A stretch of DNA of 34,045 nucleotides from Chara braunii (lineage: Eukaryota; Streptophyta; Charophyceae; Charales; Characeae): the NCBI GenBank assembly GCA_003427395.1, contig BFEA01000155.1, positions 1,082,613 to 1,116,657 of the forward strand, in the 5' to 3' direction. The first letter of the stretch is position 1. The number at the start of each line of letters is the position of its first letter. The notes beneath the pieces are model-generated. The model did no database searches. It saw nothing but the letters and a program-made list of their open reading frames with translations, and was not told the DNA's origin. Below are positions 19,104 to 28,970 of the stretch, in pieces. The translations under genes were made by a program, and so were the position numbers.

Positions 19104-19870
19104 TGTTTACCATCTTGCCAATCTTGACTTCGGTCCGCCAGTCCGCTGCCATCAACCCACTTAGTGGTCCTAGCCCGTACCTAAGTTTGGGTGTGTGCCC
19201 GCTTCTCGGTTTGCATGCCTGTCTGAGTGCTTGTTGGCTTGAGTGTGTGCGACCTGCAAGGGCATTTGGTTGATCGGAAGGCCCAAAGGGTCGGTACTTA
19301 GTTGTGGCCGCGGCATCAAGAGTCACGGCGGGGATACACTCAAGTGGCAGGGAAGAAGGCCCGCAACACTTAAGAGCAGCGGGAAACACTCAAGTAGCGG
19401 GTAGGCGGGTACCACACCAGGTACAGATAGATGTGTCGGGTACTCGAGGCCAAGCAGAAGAAGATAAAAATTTACATTTTTAGAGGCCCAGTACCGGTAG
19501 GTACATAGGTACCAGCCCAAGTCTCACCGTGTGTCGTAGATATACCCGACACAACACTAACCCAATCATCACCTCAACCTTTTCGGTCGGAGGATACCGA
19601 TCCTAACCATCACAGCGTGTGTCATAGTAACGCGCGCGCATGCTCACGAAATTTTCTCCCCGATTTGCCCCGGCCTCAATGGCCGAGGGAATCATTTCAT
19701 GTGTCACGCTAAGGCGCGCACACTCTTTTCATTTCAAACCGGTCCCATTTTGGTAGTTGATGTCGTCGTTGTATCGACTGCAAAAGCATGGTTAAATACC
19801 CTTGTAAGTTGTAAGGGTATTTGGTCCGACAATGCACTGCTTGAACTCACAGTGTGCAAAGGTAAAAGGT
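19104..19870 (-). mobile_element. Probable leader and LTR-derived sequence upstream of gag
   Basis: On the minus strand this stretch precedes the gag fragment, as LTR and leader should. It contains paired CACACGCTGTGAT-type and GTGACACATGAAATGATT strings and an open frame to about 19389 without a known domain. I could not define LTR ends or a primer-binding site. A 35-bp string near 19798 recurs at 29436. Confidence 0.4.
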
Positions 19871-20039
19871 AGTGAATTTTGGTTCGAGGACAACGTGTAC
19901 AAATGTTTGTGCATAACCTTGCGAAAGAAGATCATGAACTTGGACAGATGGGATATCAAACAGTGGCACCCCTTGTGATTTCCATTCTTTTAAAAAATGA
20001 TTGGCTTAGAAATACTCTACTGCAGAAACCCTGTTCAGC

Positions 20040-21040
20040 AACAATGCGTGAGGTCGGCAGACCTGGACCTGTGTTCCATCAACGTAAATAGCCTCGCAAC
20101 ATGTGGTCCAGAAAAATGTCAGACGATTTGGGACCAACTCAAAGGGGTGGGGGGGAGGCGATGGCCAGACGTGATATGCATTCAAGAGACTCACCTACAG
20201 GACAAGCCGGAACACAACAGGCCACATAAGATGGTCTAGCCCCACTCGGCAGTGAGGGTACATGCCCCCAGGTCGGGATTGACTGGGGTTACCATCTGGA
20301 TCCCTCCCGACTCAAGGTTCCAGATGGTCCATTTGGTGGCAGACGAGGAAAAAGGGCGGCGGGTACAAATGTTGGGGATGCTAGAACTGGAATTGCTCTC
20401 TATCCTGTGCATCTATTCTCCCAACACGGTGGGAAAAAAAAAAATATTTCTAGGGGATATAATAACGCGAGTACTTGACAGCATTCCGCTAGACGGCGCT
20501 AGTCATTGTGGGGGATTTTAATTCCACCCCCGAGAGGGGGAGGGACAGATGGAACCCCAAGGGTCTCCCCCGTTTGCAGCAGGCGAACACGAACAAATGA
20601 TTGCAAACCTATGTGAAACCCTCACAGTGTTTGACGCTTTCCATCGCCTGCACCCCAATGACAAGACTTTTACCTGTATAAGGGATAGCAACCCGTCTAG
20701 GTTGTCCAAATCACGAATAAATCTCATTTTTCTCTCAAATGATCTACAAGGCGCCCTGCAATGGCTAGCTATTCTTCCACGAAACCCACACCCAGGCCTC
20801 GACCATAAAATGTGCGGGATAATTTTAACAATAAGAAAAAGGTTCGACCAAGGGTCCGACTTCTATAAGCTTAATACCTCTCTTCTAACAGACCAGCACT
20901 TTCGACAAATGATCCAACATGAGTGGCAGTTTTTGCGCCAACAAAAAAAACACTTTGACTTATTCTCCACATGGTTCAACAATGGCCTAATTTACCTGGC
21001 CCGAAAATGCAAGGAATTTTACAAAGCAAGGCAGCCCTGA
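20040..21040 (+). pseudogene. LINE endonuclease domain
   Basis: Visible motifs are CSINVNSL (20073), DVICIQETHLQ, LSILCIYSP, then in another frame VIVGDFNSTPE (about 20505), and finally NPHPGLDHK (about 20795). These are the Asn, Glu, GDFN and terminal Asp-His landmarks of the exonuclease-endonuclease-phosphatase fold that nicks target DNA. At least three frame changes are needed to connect them, plus a TAG after PHKMV. The segment after 20830 (RKRFDQGSDFYKLNTSLL) is the usual linker to RT. It cannot encode an active enzyme as written. Confidence 0.85.
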
Positions 21041-21198
21041 GGGAGTAGTAGGAAATAATTGTTCATAAGGAATTGTTGGACCTGGAACGGCAGGAAGAAT
21101 CACAGAATCTCACTACACGTATTCAGAGAGTGAAGGACCAACTACTTCAAGTTCAATACGCCCAACATAGATAGCAAGGCATTAGGATACGAAGGAAA

Positions 21199-22820
21199 AT
21201 GGCCAAATTTACCCAGGAGGCCACCATGGATACTCATTTCTTCATGGCGACGACCCGTTCAAGGCGGATTGCAATCGAAGCTCTCTTTGACCCCGGCAGC
21301 GGAGACGAAGTCATTGCGACTGACACTGCACATTGCACACTAATCACAAGGACATTCTTCAAACATGTATATACATCCCACATCCCTGTCCCACGGGGAA
21401 GGAATGGACAAGAGAGTCGGACATGGAGAAATTCTTATACCCTATGGATAGACATTTATCTCCACAACAGCGGGATCGTTTGGAGAGACCCCTGACAAAA
21501 GAAGAAACATGGACGATGTTTTTACAAATGAAGGACGAAAAAACTCCCGAATTGATAGATTTCCCAAATAATTTTGGAAAACTACATAGTCAGACCTTAG
21601 CTCAGACCTGTGGGAGTTCTAGTTGAAGGTATGAGAGGATGATGAGATGGGGTAAGTGGTGGGGGGAAATATGTTATCATAGATGAACATTAGGAACTAT
21701 AGACCAATTACTCTACTCACGGTGGTCTACAAAATGTTCTCTAAGGCCTTGGCGCTTTACATGGTTGAGGTCCTCAAGGACATAATACACCCAGCCCAGA
21801 TAGGGTTCATGGTCGGTAGGAACATACAAGAGAACATCCTGTTAGTTAATAAAGTGGTCAATCTGACACGTTGGAACTGAGCAAATGCTGCTATTATTTT
21901 CATTGACTTTGAAAAGGCCTACGCCCATGTTGACTGAGACTTTTTAGACAAATGTTTGGACAAAATGAATTTTTTGGACCGGCCTTCAAGCAATGGGTGA
22001 GAATCCTACATAGAAATGTTACTACTTGTATACAGGTTATGGATCAGTGGCACTTCCCTTTGAGCTCCAACGATCGGTCAGACAAAAAGACTTCATTGCC
22101 CCTTACCTTTTTTTGGCCATAATGGAGGCGCAATAAGGATCTTACCCGTATCAGGATCGTTAACATCCCGAAGGAAGTAGTGTCAATTTGCTCCTTGTTT
22201 GCGGACGACCTCACCATTACAGTGGAGGCAGAGGCATAAAACATGGAGGAAATTCTGACCCTCATGAACCATTTTTGCAGGATTTATGATATGACCATTA
22301 ACTGGGGCAAAAGACCGTGGGCTGGTGGCTACATCACCAAGGAGGAAGACCCCTTGAGAACCCACGAATTACTTGGCTCCCCCCAGATGACCCTCTTAGA
22401 ATCCTAGGGGCGTTGGTTACAGCAATGGGAAAGCCTGATACTAGCGATGAGTGGCTGGGGAGATCTGCACAGACAAAACTACCCGTATCAAGATTGCTGA
22501 CATCCTAGAGAAAACAATGCCAATTTGCTCCCCCTTTGCGGACAACCTCACCATTATGGTGGACGTAGAGGCACAAAACATGGAGGAAATCCGGACCCTC
22601 ATAAACCGTTTTTGCAGGATCTCAGATGTGACCGTTAACTGGGAGCAAAAAACCGTGGGCTGGTGGCTACATCACTAAGGGGGTAGGCCCCCTGAGAACC
22701 CGTGAATTACTTGGCTCCCCTCAGATGACCCTCTTAGAATCCTAGGGGCATTGGTTACAGCAAAGGGAAAGCCCGATACTAACGATGAGTGGATGGGGAG
22801 ATCAGCATAGACCAAACTAT
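21199..22820 (+). pseudogene. LINE reverse transcriptase domain
   Basis: RPLTKEETWTMFLQMKDEKTPE (split here as RPLTKEETWT and LQMKDEKTPE) marks the RT entry. Then come NIRNYRPITLLTVVYKMFSK (about 21690), HPAQIGFMVGRNIQEN and IFIDFEKAYAHVD (about 21897), and a catalytic FADD in SLFADDLTI (about 22198). The first catalytic Asp of FDFEKAY is kept, but stops and indels separate the blocks. A tandem duplication copies the FADD region. As written the enzyme is dead. Confidence 0.88.
22145..22818 (+). repeat. Tandem duplication over the RT active site, 337-bp period
   Basis: CCCGTATCA starts at 22145 and 22482, and the following 330 bp align throughout (ACCTCACCATTA, AACATGGAGGAAAT, GTGGGCTGGTGGCTACATCA, GATGACCCTCTTAGAATCCT). 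Copy 1 reads FADDL and copy 2 reads FADNL. The copies differ at roughly one base in eight, so the duplication is old. Confidence 0.92.
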
Positions 22821-23912
22821 CGAACTGGAATAATAAACACACATCAATTTTCCGGCGGGCCCTTGTCGTCAACAATGTGGTACTCGCCACCCTCTAGTAT
22901 AAAACCATCATATGGCCCATGAGCAGTGGGGGGCTCAAGGCGTTGAAGCGGCAGTTGGCGGTCTTCCTTTAGAGAGGAGACAACGACAACTCCTGCACCA
23001 TTAGTCGGGTAGCATGGGAATCAGTGATCCAGCCTAAGGCCAGAGGAGGATTTAGAATCGTGGACCCCTCCACGACGTCCACGCAGTTTTAAGCCCTCAG
23101 CCTTCACTAGCTCCAACATCTCATATTTGCACCGACCTCCACATGGGTCCCCCTTGCCTTAGCATAAATCGCGGCCTGGCCCCGGAGGCTCCACAGAGAT
23201 AGACCCTCTAGTATGGCCTGAGGACAGGTTCTGGAGACTAACAAAAAAATACAGGAATGGAGACCCGGTGGACAAACATTGGATACGTCTCCTTCGGACA
23301 TGGAGAAAACTCCCAATCCCTAATCGTCCACCCCCGCAAAGGTGGGAGGAAGTATTTACTTGGCAACCCCTATTTGGTAATAGATTAATTACAGACTCCC
23401 TCGGTCGGGTGAGCTGCAGCTTAGATTCCCGATGGAGGGGTTGGGTGAAGCACGGGGTCCGCAGAGTGGAAGACCTCTGGGATGTGGCAGTCGGAGACTG
23501 GAAGAGTGCACAAAGAATGCAAGGTTGCATGCGATATTGCCACCTAACAGAGTCAGCAATGGATGAACTTATTGAAAGTTTCCCCCTTCAATGGTACACA
23601 ACCCTTAGAAAGGGCCCCTACCTAGAAGAAGGGGATTGGGTGGGAGTACCTGGTCAGGGAGCGCAAGTCGGTCGATTGCATATGGTAGACCAAGACCAAG
23701 TGTTGATCGAATGCTTCGACGTCACGGGAAAGGACTACCTACAAGGGAGCCGTAAGTCTTTTATCTGGAAAGAGAGGAGGGAAGTCTATCGGATTAGACT
23801 GATAGAGGAGGAGAAGGGATGGAGGGTTTTTCGACCAATGACCCCGATTGAGGATCTCCCCTTTGACTCTGATGAGTGGCAGTGGTTGTGGAAAGACCAG
23901 AAAAAAATTTGA
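22820..23912 (+). pseudogene. LINE ORF2 region between RT and zf-RVT
   Basis: Remnants such as SSGGLKALKRQLAVF and IQPKARGGFRIVDP are typical of the stretch after LINE RT domains. A long open piece (23268-23912) contains RWEEVFTWQPLFGNRLITDS (in pieces WEEVFTWQP and FGNRLI) and DLWDVAVGDWKSAQRM, followed by a region with GKDYLQGS and IWKERREVYRIRL. I read it as the element's own C-terminal extension because it lies in order between RT and zf-RVT. Confidence 0.6.
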
Positions 23913-24059
23913 AAAAGGGGGAAGGTGAAACCGGTGGCAACCCTAAGAACTAAGACAGTATACCGAATGCTTAGACCAAGGTGCAGGCTGAGAGATGTGG
24001 TGGAGGATAGATGACAATGCCATCTCAATATAGACAGGGTTCTGGTCAAGTCCGTCTAG

Positions 24060-24345
24060 TGGTTCAGAGAATATGGAAAGCGGCCAGCCAAAATTTCTTC
24101 CTTGCAATGGCAAATTGCCCATCGACGTCTACCGACTAACAACTGGTTAATTGACCACACGCAGTTGGAACACCAGGGACGAGCACTTCCTTGGTGCCAA
24201 AGGTGCCTCCAGATTTTCCTTGGCAAAAAGCGCTCTGAAATAGTGGAACACATCTTCCTACAGTGCCACGCAGCCATTTTACTATGGCGATGGTTGGGAC
24301 AAAGTTTCGCGGCAAATTGTACCAGGTGCATCTTGGCCATGGGAC
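24060..24345 (+). pseudogene. LINE zf-RVT type zinc-binding domain
   Basis: Read on the plus strand: SSLQWQIAHRRLPTNNWL, then PWCQRC and, after a spacer, EHIFLQCHAAILLWRWLG. The Cys-x2-Cys plus His-x4-Cys set and the W..AHRRLPT opening match the zinc-binding domain at the end of plant-type LINE ORF2 proteins. Open from 24102 to 24422. Confidence 0.8.
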
Positions 24346-24528
24346 TGGAGGGGCATACTACTGGGACACTACCCCCAGTTCCGGGGAAACACCTTCGAAG
24401 AAAATATGTATTGTCTGGGTAGGAGATTCGTCATGTGGGTAATATGGTGGAGAAAATGTATTCTGGAATTGGAGGGGGTCTGGGTGGAAGATGGGGAAGT
24501 CACAGAACAACTATGGTTTCTGATTCAG

Positions 24529-25032
24529 GCCGTCCAATCTTATGGAACCCATGCTTGGCTAGCCTGTTCATACATAGAATAGTATAAAATATAGCCAAAA
24601 ATTAACCTTTTGGGTTCTAGCATGTGCGAGGCATTGGGCCAGACCGTCCAATCTTATGGAACACAGCTGGTCCTTTGCCAGGTTCGTTTCTCTCTGATCC
24701 ACTGTGTGTGGCATGAGTCCAAGGCCGTCCAATCTTATGGACATGCCCTGCCCTCAGCGAGAATTATCCCCCTCAGAATAAAACAAGAAGGGGTTGAGCC
24801 GTCCAATCTTATGGACTTGCTCAGACCTCCTCGATCAAAAACAAAAGAAACAGAACAAACCCCAACAAAAACATGGCAACCAAACCCTCCAATCTTGGTC
24901 CCTGAAAAAGTCAGCCACAATCAAACCCTCACAATTCAGAGCAATCAGACCATCCAATCTTATGGAACTGGTCTGACTCTCCATGCAATTCAGAAATAAA
25001 CACAGCGGTCAGGCCGTCCAATCTTATGGAAC
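24529..25032. repeat. Seven interspersed copies of GCCGTCCAATCTTATGGAAC
   Basis: Copies at 24529, 24643, 24724, 24798, 24884 (decayed), 24949 and 25013. The core CCGTCCAATCTTATGGA is nearly invariant; the spacers of 45-95 bp appear unrelated. Several copies are enclosed by TCAGACC or TCAGGCC before and GGTCTGA or AGTCTGA after, giving a short stem with the core in the loop. They directly follow the LINE 3' end. Confidence 0.9.
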
Positions 25033-27100
25033 AAGTCTGACCCCATAGGGCCCTGTCAGCCTCAGGCAAAACCACCTTTCACCCACCCTTCCCCCAGATG
25101 CACCCCTTTGTGTTCACAATCTGCGTTCAGGCAATCAACAAACTGAAACTGTGATTGCACACGCATTCCTTTATTTAGTCTGACTTGCGTCCTGAAGGTC
25201 AACCCAAAGTCAAAGTAGGTGGCGCATACAATATACTCAGCCAAACCTGGAAGGATGTATAGATAGAGGGTTATACCTGGGTTTATAGAGGGAAAGCAAC
25301 AATTACCTGTCAATTCCCTGCCTCCAGAACTCCTCCTGAGTTCCGGCAGAGCTCCCGCAATCGGTGGGTGGACTCCCCACAGAGTCTTGATGCGGACCTA
25401 TGGGTTGCAATCCCGCCTGCCGCCTTCCTCTCAGAACCAATGGACTAGACTTAGAGTAAGAAGGGCAGAAGGAGATAGGTTTGAGACTCTCAGATCCAAA
25501 GAAGGTGCGCTCAGACTCGCATAAGAGGGTCTTGTTACCTTCATGCGCCTGAGGTCCCCACAATGGCAGCCGAGCAACACCCAGTTGGTCAAACCGAAGT
25601 CGATCGCTGAACCCAAACCCTCCCAACGAATCGTCAACTTGCAACAATCCACCTCATAGTCCAATCATCCCTCTGAATCCCAGCAACCCCCCCCCCTTAG
25701 TTCAATCACTGTCGCAAGCGGGCTATGTCAGCTGACCATAGCCTACGGTAGTATGCCGTAACATGCGGTAACCAACAGCGGGCAGCAGCAGTTCGCAACA
25801 GTGGTTAACAGCGATAGCAACAGTCGCCAGTAGCAGTGGCCTGTGCCCAGTCCGGGGCATCAGCAGTACACAGCGACGCAGGCCAGCAAGTAGATCACAA
25901 GTGTCACAACCACCTTTAGCCACCCTGTACGACGGCTGGGTACCACGTCAGCCTGTCGGCAGGCACGTAGCCTTGCATTCGCCTCCTTGCTACTTCCAGC
26001 TAGCAGGGCAGGCGATGCACTGGTCAACATGCCGACCTGTCGAGCTTCACGACCGTTGTTCTCTGTTATCAAGCGGCGGCACACCCTCAAACAGATCGAG
26101 CAGCACGTCGACTAGGTCCCGGTACCCCATTCGAGCACTACCGTGCCTCGAATAGCGGCACCTACCGCCAACCTCAATCAATGCAATAGCCGTACCCAAT
26201 GCCCCCAACAATGCTCGGTCCGTCAAGGCAGCTCAACTCTCCCTCTGCGGCGCATGCATACAAACAAACGGACCAACAACAACTTGTTTGCATCCGAATG
26301 GGTACGCCTCTCATGTAACTCCGTCTGGCAGGATGGTACAGCCATATGTGCAGAAGGGAATGCTACTCTCCTCAATCAATCGCGTAGTCAGGGCGAGTCG
26401 TTCGGTGGAGTACAGACAAACTCACAACTTATTTTAATGGAACCTCGTAAGTCACCTAGGTCGTTGTCGCCTCCTCTCTCGCAGGCACTGCAGGTACGTA
26501 CCTCGCATCCTCCCGTTCCTTCTCCCCTTTTCCTTAACCTTTTGAATGCATCTGGTCACCCGTCCTGGTCAAATCCTTACCACTTCCTGCGATGCCTCGA
26601 CTTTGTACCTCCTGCAACCACGGAATATGTCCCTACGAGTAAGCACCTACCCTTGCTGTTTGCCCCTTGCTACCACTTCGTTGGGGCGGCCACATTCCGC
26701 CTATAGGTAGGTTTCTACTTCCTTGGCTATGCCCACACCACCCTCCTTCGAACGGCCGGCCAAAGCCAGTTGGAACCTGTCGCTGAAGCATGGACATATG
26801 CGTTACCTCCCAACTATACATACGGGGGGGTAGAAGAAAGCTACTTCTATCGACAAGGTGAGCAGCGGCCCGATCATCAGGTAAGTCTCCGATTCCCCGT
26901 GGCTGGCTCCCCACCTCCCCCGCTACTGCAGCGAGCAAATCGAATGAATCTTCCACTACAAGGTGGGAAGATACATTGTTGTGTTCATGCCTTCCTCCTC
27001 CCGGCGCAGTCCCTCATTAACATACCCCAAAAACTAATCATCACACTCTCAATTTGCACCCCGCCATCCTAGTCGCGGCACTCTAAAACCCCCCTTATTG
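25033..27100. other. No gene recognised
   Basis: About 2 kb of unique-looking sequence. The longest frames (25303-25647 minus, 26143-26706 plus, 26633-26956 minus) have no motif that I know and overlap others of equal length. A run of 12 C lies near 25686. Between 25750 and 25850 there are several CAGCAGCAGT, CAACAGT and GCGGTAAC repeats. Confidence 0.5.
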
Positions 27101-27129
27101 GCCCTCCTCCCTCGATCGGTTCTGCAGGG

Positions 27130-27682
27130 AATCGAGTAGCACTCTCGATTTTCCACTCGTTCCTCCCCCACTCTCGCCATAGTTTCACGCATATCCTTCC
27201 CGAACTAACTCTTTTCCTACTCAACTAACGCTAAAACTAACAGCAGATTCGAACTTACTGGCCCAAAAAACCTCGGTAACAAGACCTCCCTCGCCCGTTT
27301 CCTCCGAAAGTCGAGCGAGCAATGCAAATCTCGTCGCGCTCACTTACACCTTCTCCATAGCTCCTCGCACTAACTTTCTTCTACTAACTCCATTCACACT
27401 AACCGATCCCCCGAACTGACTTCACGATCTACTTCGCAGCACCGAAAAAACATAGTTTAGAACTTTATTTCGCTCGATTTCGTTAAGAATCGAGCGAAAT
27501 ATCACCTTCTTCCATTTCTGCCACAGCCCCTTTCCGCCATCTCTCCGCGCGGCCCATTCTTCACTAACCTCCCCCTACGCTTCGCCATTTCCCGATCCGC
27601 CTTCCCCATTGGATTCGCCCTGGCCTAAAACCCATGGAACGAACCTTGGCTCGCCTGATTCCCTCAAGGATCAAGCGAGTCC
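27130..27682. repeat. Spaced hairpins with CGAGCGA stems
   Basis: Strong inverted repeats lie at 27130-27150 (AATCGAG / CTCGATT), 27467-27500 (ATTTCGCTCGATT, 8-base loop, AATCGAGCGAAAT; perfect 13-bp stem) and 27649-27682 (GGCTCGCCTGATTCC / GGATCAAGCGAGTCC). A weaker one stands near 27314-27350. Spacing is about 155-182 bp, and each is followed by ACTAAC-rich pyrimidine sequence, so this may be a very old tandem array of about 170 bp. Confidence 0.6.
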
Positions 27683-28322
27683 TACGTTTTCTAGCCTGCC
27701 ATATCCCTTCCTCCAACGATGCATGCACCCAGCGCCAGAACCTGTCCAGGTTCATTCGGCCGTTTCTACCACGCTGCTCCGCTCCTCCTCTCGCTGCTGC
27801 CCGTTACCCGCTCCCTTTTGCAAGCGCTCATCGCTCGCCATTGCCCGCTGCGCTATCGGCTCGCTGCCAGCTGCCTCCGCTCTCCCCATCCGCCCCTGGG
27901 CACAGTCCTATCTCCCGGGCACAGTCCTCCTCTTACCCCCGCCTCGACTTTCCCTTTCTGCTGCCTATTACCTCTCCGCCCTCTTCAACTCCGAACGCAC
28001 CTAGGCGGGGAATCGGGCCAGATTCACCCGGTTGAGCTCTGTCTCCGCCTTATGCCCACTGCTTCGATCCCCCTGTTGCCTGCTCGCTGCCTCACACTCC
28101 TTCTTGCCGCCTACACCTTTCGTGCCTTTCCGTCCCGATTCATTCCCACCCGACCTCGCCATCTCTTACTCAGATCCCGGACGCCCCTGGCGCAGCCCGG
28201 CGTCCAGGTTCGTTCGGCCCCCTTTTCTCTGCTGTGTCCGCCCGCCCAGTCATCGCAGCCTGCCATGCCCCTCCCCTGCGTTATGAGCTCCCGGTCACAC
28301 ACCGCCCGATGGCTGTTCAACA
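27683..28322. other. GC-rich stretch, no gene recognised
   Basis: C-rich on the plus strand. Overlapping long frames in all three plus-strand frames reflect low stop-codon density, not coding. The minus strand may continue the LSU-rRNA-like sequence of 28323-28970 (GGCGAGGTCGGGTGG and AAGGAGTGTG near 28160 and 28110), but divergence is too great to assert this. Confidence 0.4.
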
Positions 28323-28511
28323 GCTCCAGCTATCCCGGGGGAAACTTCGGAAGGGACCTGCTACTGGCCGACGGGGCGGCCTTTCCGGCCTTATACCCAA
28401 GCCTGACGAGCGAATGGCACGACAGTATCGCCGTGGCCTCCGCCCCGGTGCCTCTGGCCGCCGTACTCGAGAATAGCGACGAGGGGGAAAAGGCAAAAAC
28501 CCAAGGTGCTC

Positions 28512-28605
28512 GGCCCTTTCCCCGATTTATGCGTGTCATCCTTGCGCAGGGGCCATGCTAATCTCCTCTGAACCGTTCCAATTTTTAACAGGTGTCCCGA
28601 AGTAC
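28512..28605 (-). ncRNA. U6: U6 spliceosomal snRNA-like copy A
   Basis: Reading from 28605 down: a 5' stem-loop GTACTTCGGGAC, AAAATTGGAACGG, CAGAGGAGATTAGCATGG, CCCCTGCGCAAGGATGACAC, GCATAAATCGGGGAAAGG. This is nearly the whole U6 sequence, including the U4-pairing and internal stem-loop regions. U6 pairs with U4, U2 and the 5' splice site in the spliceosome. The near-invariant ACAGAGA box is altered (TCAGAGG), and the 3' T-run is replaced by GGGCCGAGCACC, with a TTTTT only about 15 bp later. No TATA or USE promoter element is apparent upstream. It is probably a pseudogene, though too complete to be chance. Length about 94 against the usual 100-107. Confidence 0.85.
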
Positions 28606-28655
28606 TCAGACGGGGCAATGCCCCCTGGCGCTACCAAAGGCCGCCCGGCCTTTCC

Positions 28656-28692
28656 CTCTATCGCTCCAATTCTAGCGGATGTCCCAAAGGAC
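28656..28692 (-). ncRNA. U6: U6-like copy B, 5' half only
   Basis: From 28692 down: GTCCTTTGGGACATCCGCTA, GAATTGGAGCGATAGAG. This corresponds to the 5' stem-loop and the ATTGGAACGATACAGAG part of plant U6, then jumps to GGAAAGGCC, which resembles the 3' end of copy A. So B looks internally deleted. B begins 87 bp upstream of A on the same strand, with CTGA before both 5' ends, as in a tandem duplication. Confidence 0.7.
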
Positions 28693-28970
28693 TCAGGCCG
28701 TTGGGCCACCCCGCCTTCTCAGTACCCTGCGGCCCTGTGAAATGGCCCCGGTGTGAGCTAGAGTACAGGTCTGTATTTCAACAGTTCATGAGTGTGCCCC
28801 ACTGGGCTAGGCTCTTGGGTGCCTGCCGCACCCACAGCACAGCGTCCCAGGCAAACCGGTGTCGGGCGCAGCTCCGGCGTAGCGACAAAACAGTTTGTAA
28901 TTGCACTTCAAGCGACCTCGCAAATACAACACACCCCCATGTGCTCCTATCGCGGTCTCGCATCCCAAAC

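Larger units (their letters stand above)
19880..24425 (+). mobile_element. Decayed L1-clade-like LINE retrotransposon
   Basis: In order on the plus strand: an apurinic-like endonuclease (20060-20830), linker, reverse transcriptase (21400-22800), a long C-terminal region, and a zf-RVT type domain (24080-24320). This is the ORF2 layout of plant-type LINEs. The frame changes many times and contains numerous stops, so the copy is dead. No clear ORF1, poly(A) tail or target-site duplication was found. The final 100 bp run into a family of short repeats at 24529. Confidence 0.85.
28323..28970 (-). pseudogene. Highly diverged LSU (25S/28S) rRNA-like sequence
   Basis: On the minus strand conserved eukaryotic LSU strings appear in the right order: GAGACCGCGATAG (28961-28949), CGCTTGAAGTGCAA, TTGAAATACAGACC (28781-28768), then after the U6-like block GAGTACGGCGGCCAGAGG (28471-28454), GCGATACTGTCGTGCCATTC, TTGGGTATAAGG, CAGTAGCAGGTCCCTTCCG and AAGTTTCCCCCGGGATAGCT (ending 28323). 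Compare the familiar GTTCCCTCCGAAGTTTCCC and CAGGATAGCTGGAGC. The match at 28323-28478 is strong; farther 5' it is weak. Substitutions push toward G and C. A working nuclear rRNA would not diverge at these near-invariant sites, so I call a pseudogene. Confidence 0.6.

Noticed and set aside
24529-25032. CRISPR-like array (short repeat with varied spacers)
   Set aside because: Repeat is too short, spacers are irregular (45-95 bp), there are no cas genes, and the setting is eukaryotic next to a LINE.
28291-28310. CACACACCGCCCG, similar to the 3' end of small-subunit rRNA
   Set aside because: Neighbouring sequence does not fit SSU rRNA, while the opposite strand fits LSU rRNA across the adjoining region.
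27719-28561. 280-codon plus-strand frame
   Set aside because: GC-rich with few stops; it crosses the antisense of the LSU-like and U6-like sequences, so it is a shadow.
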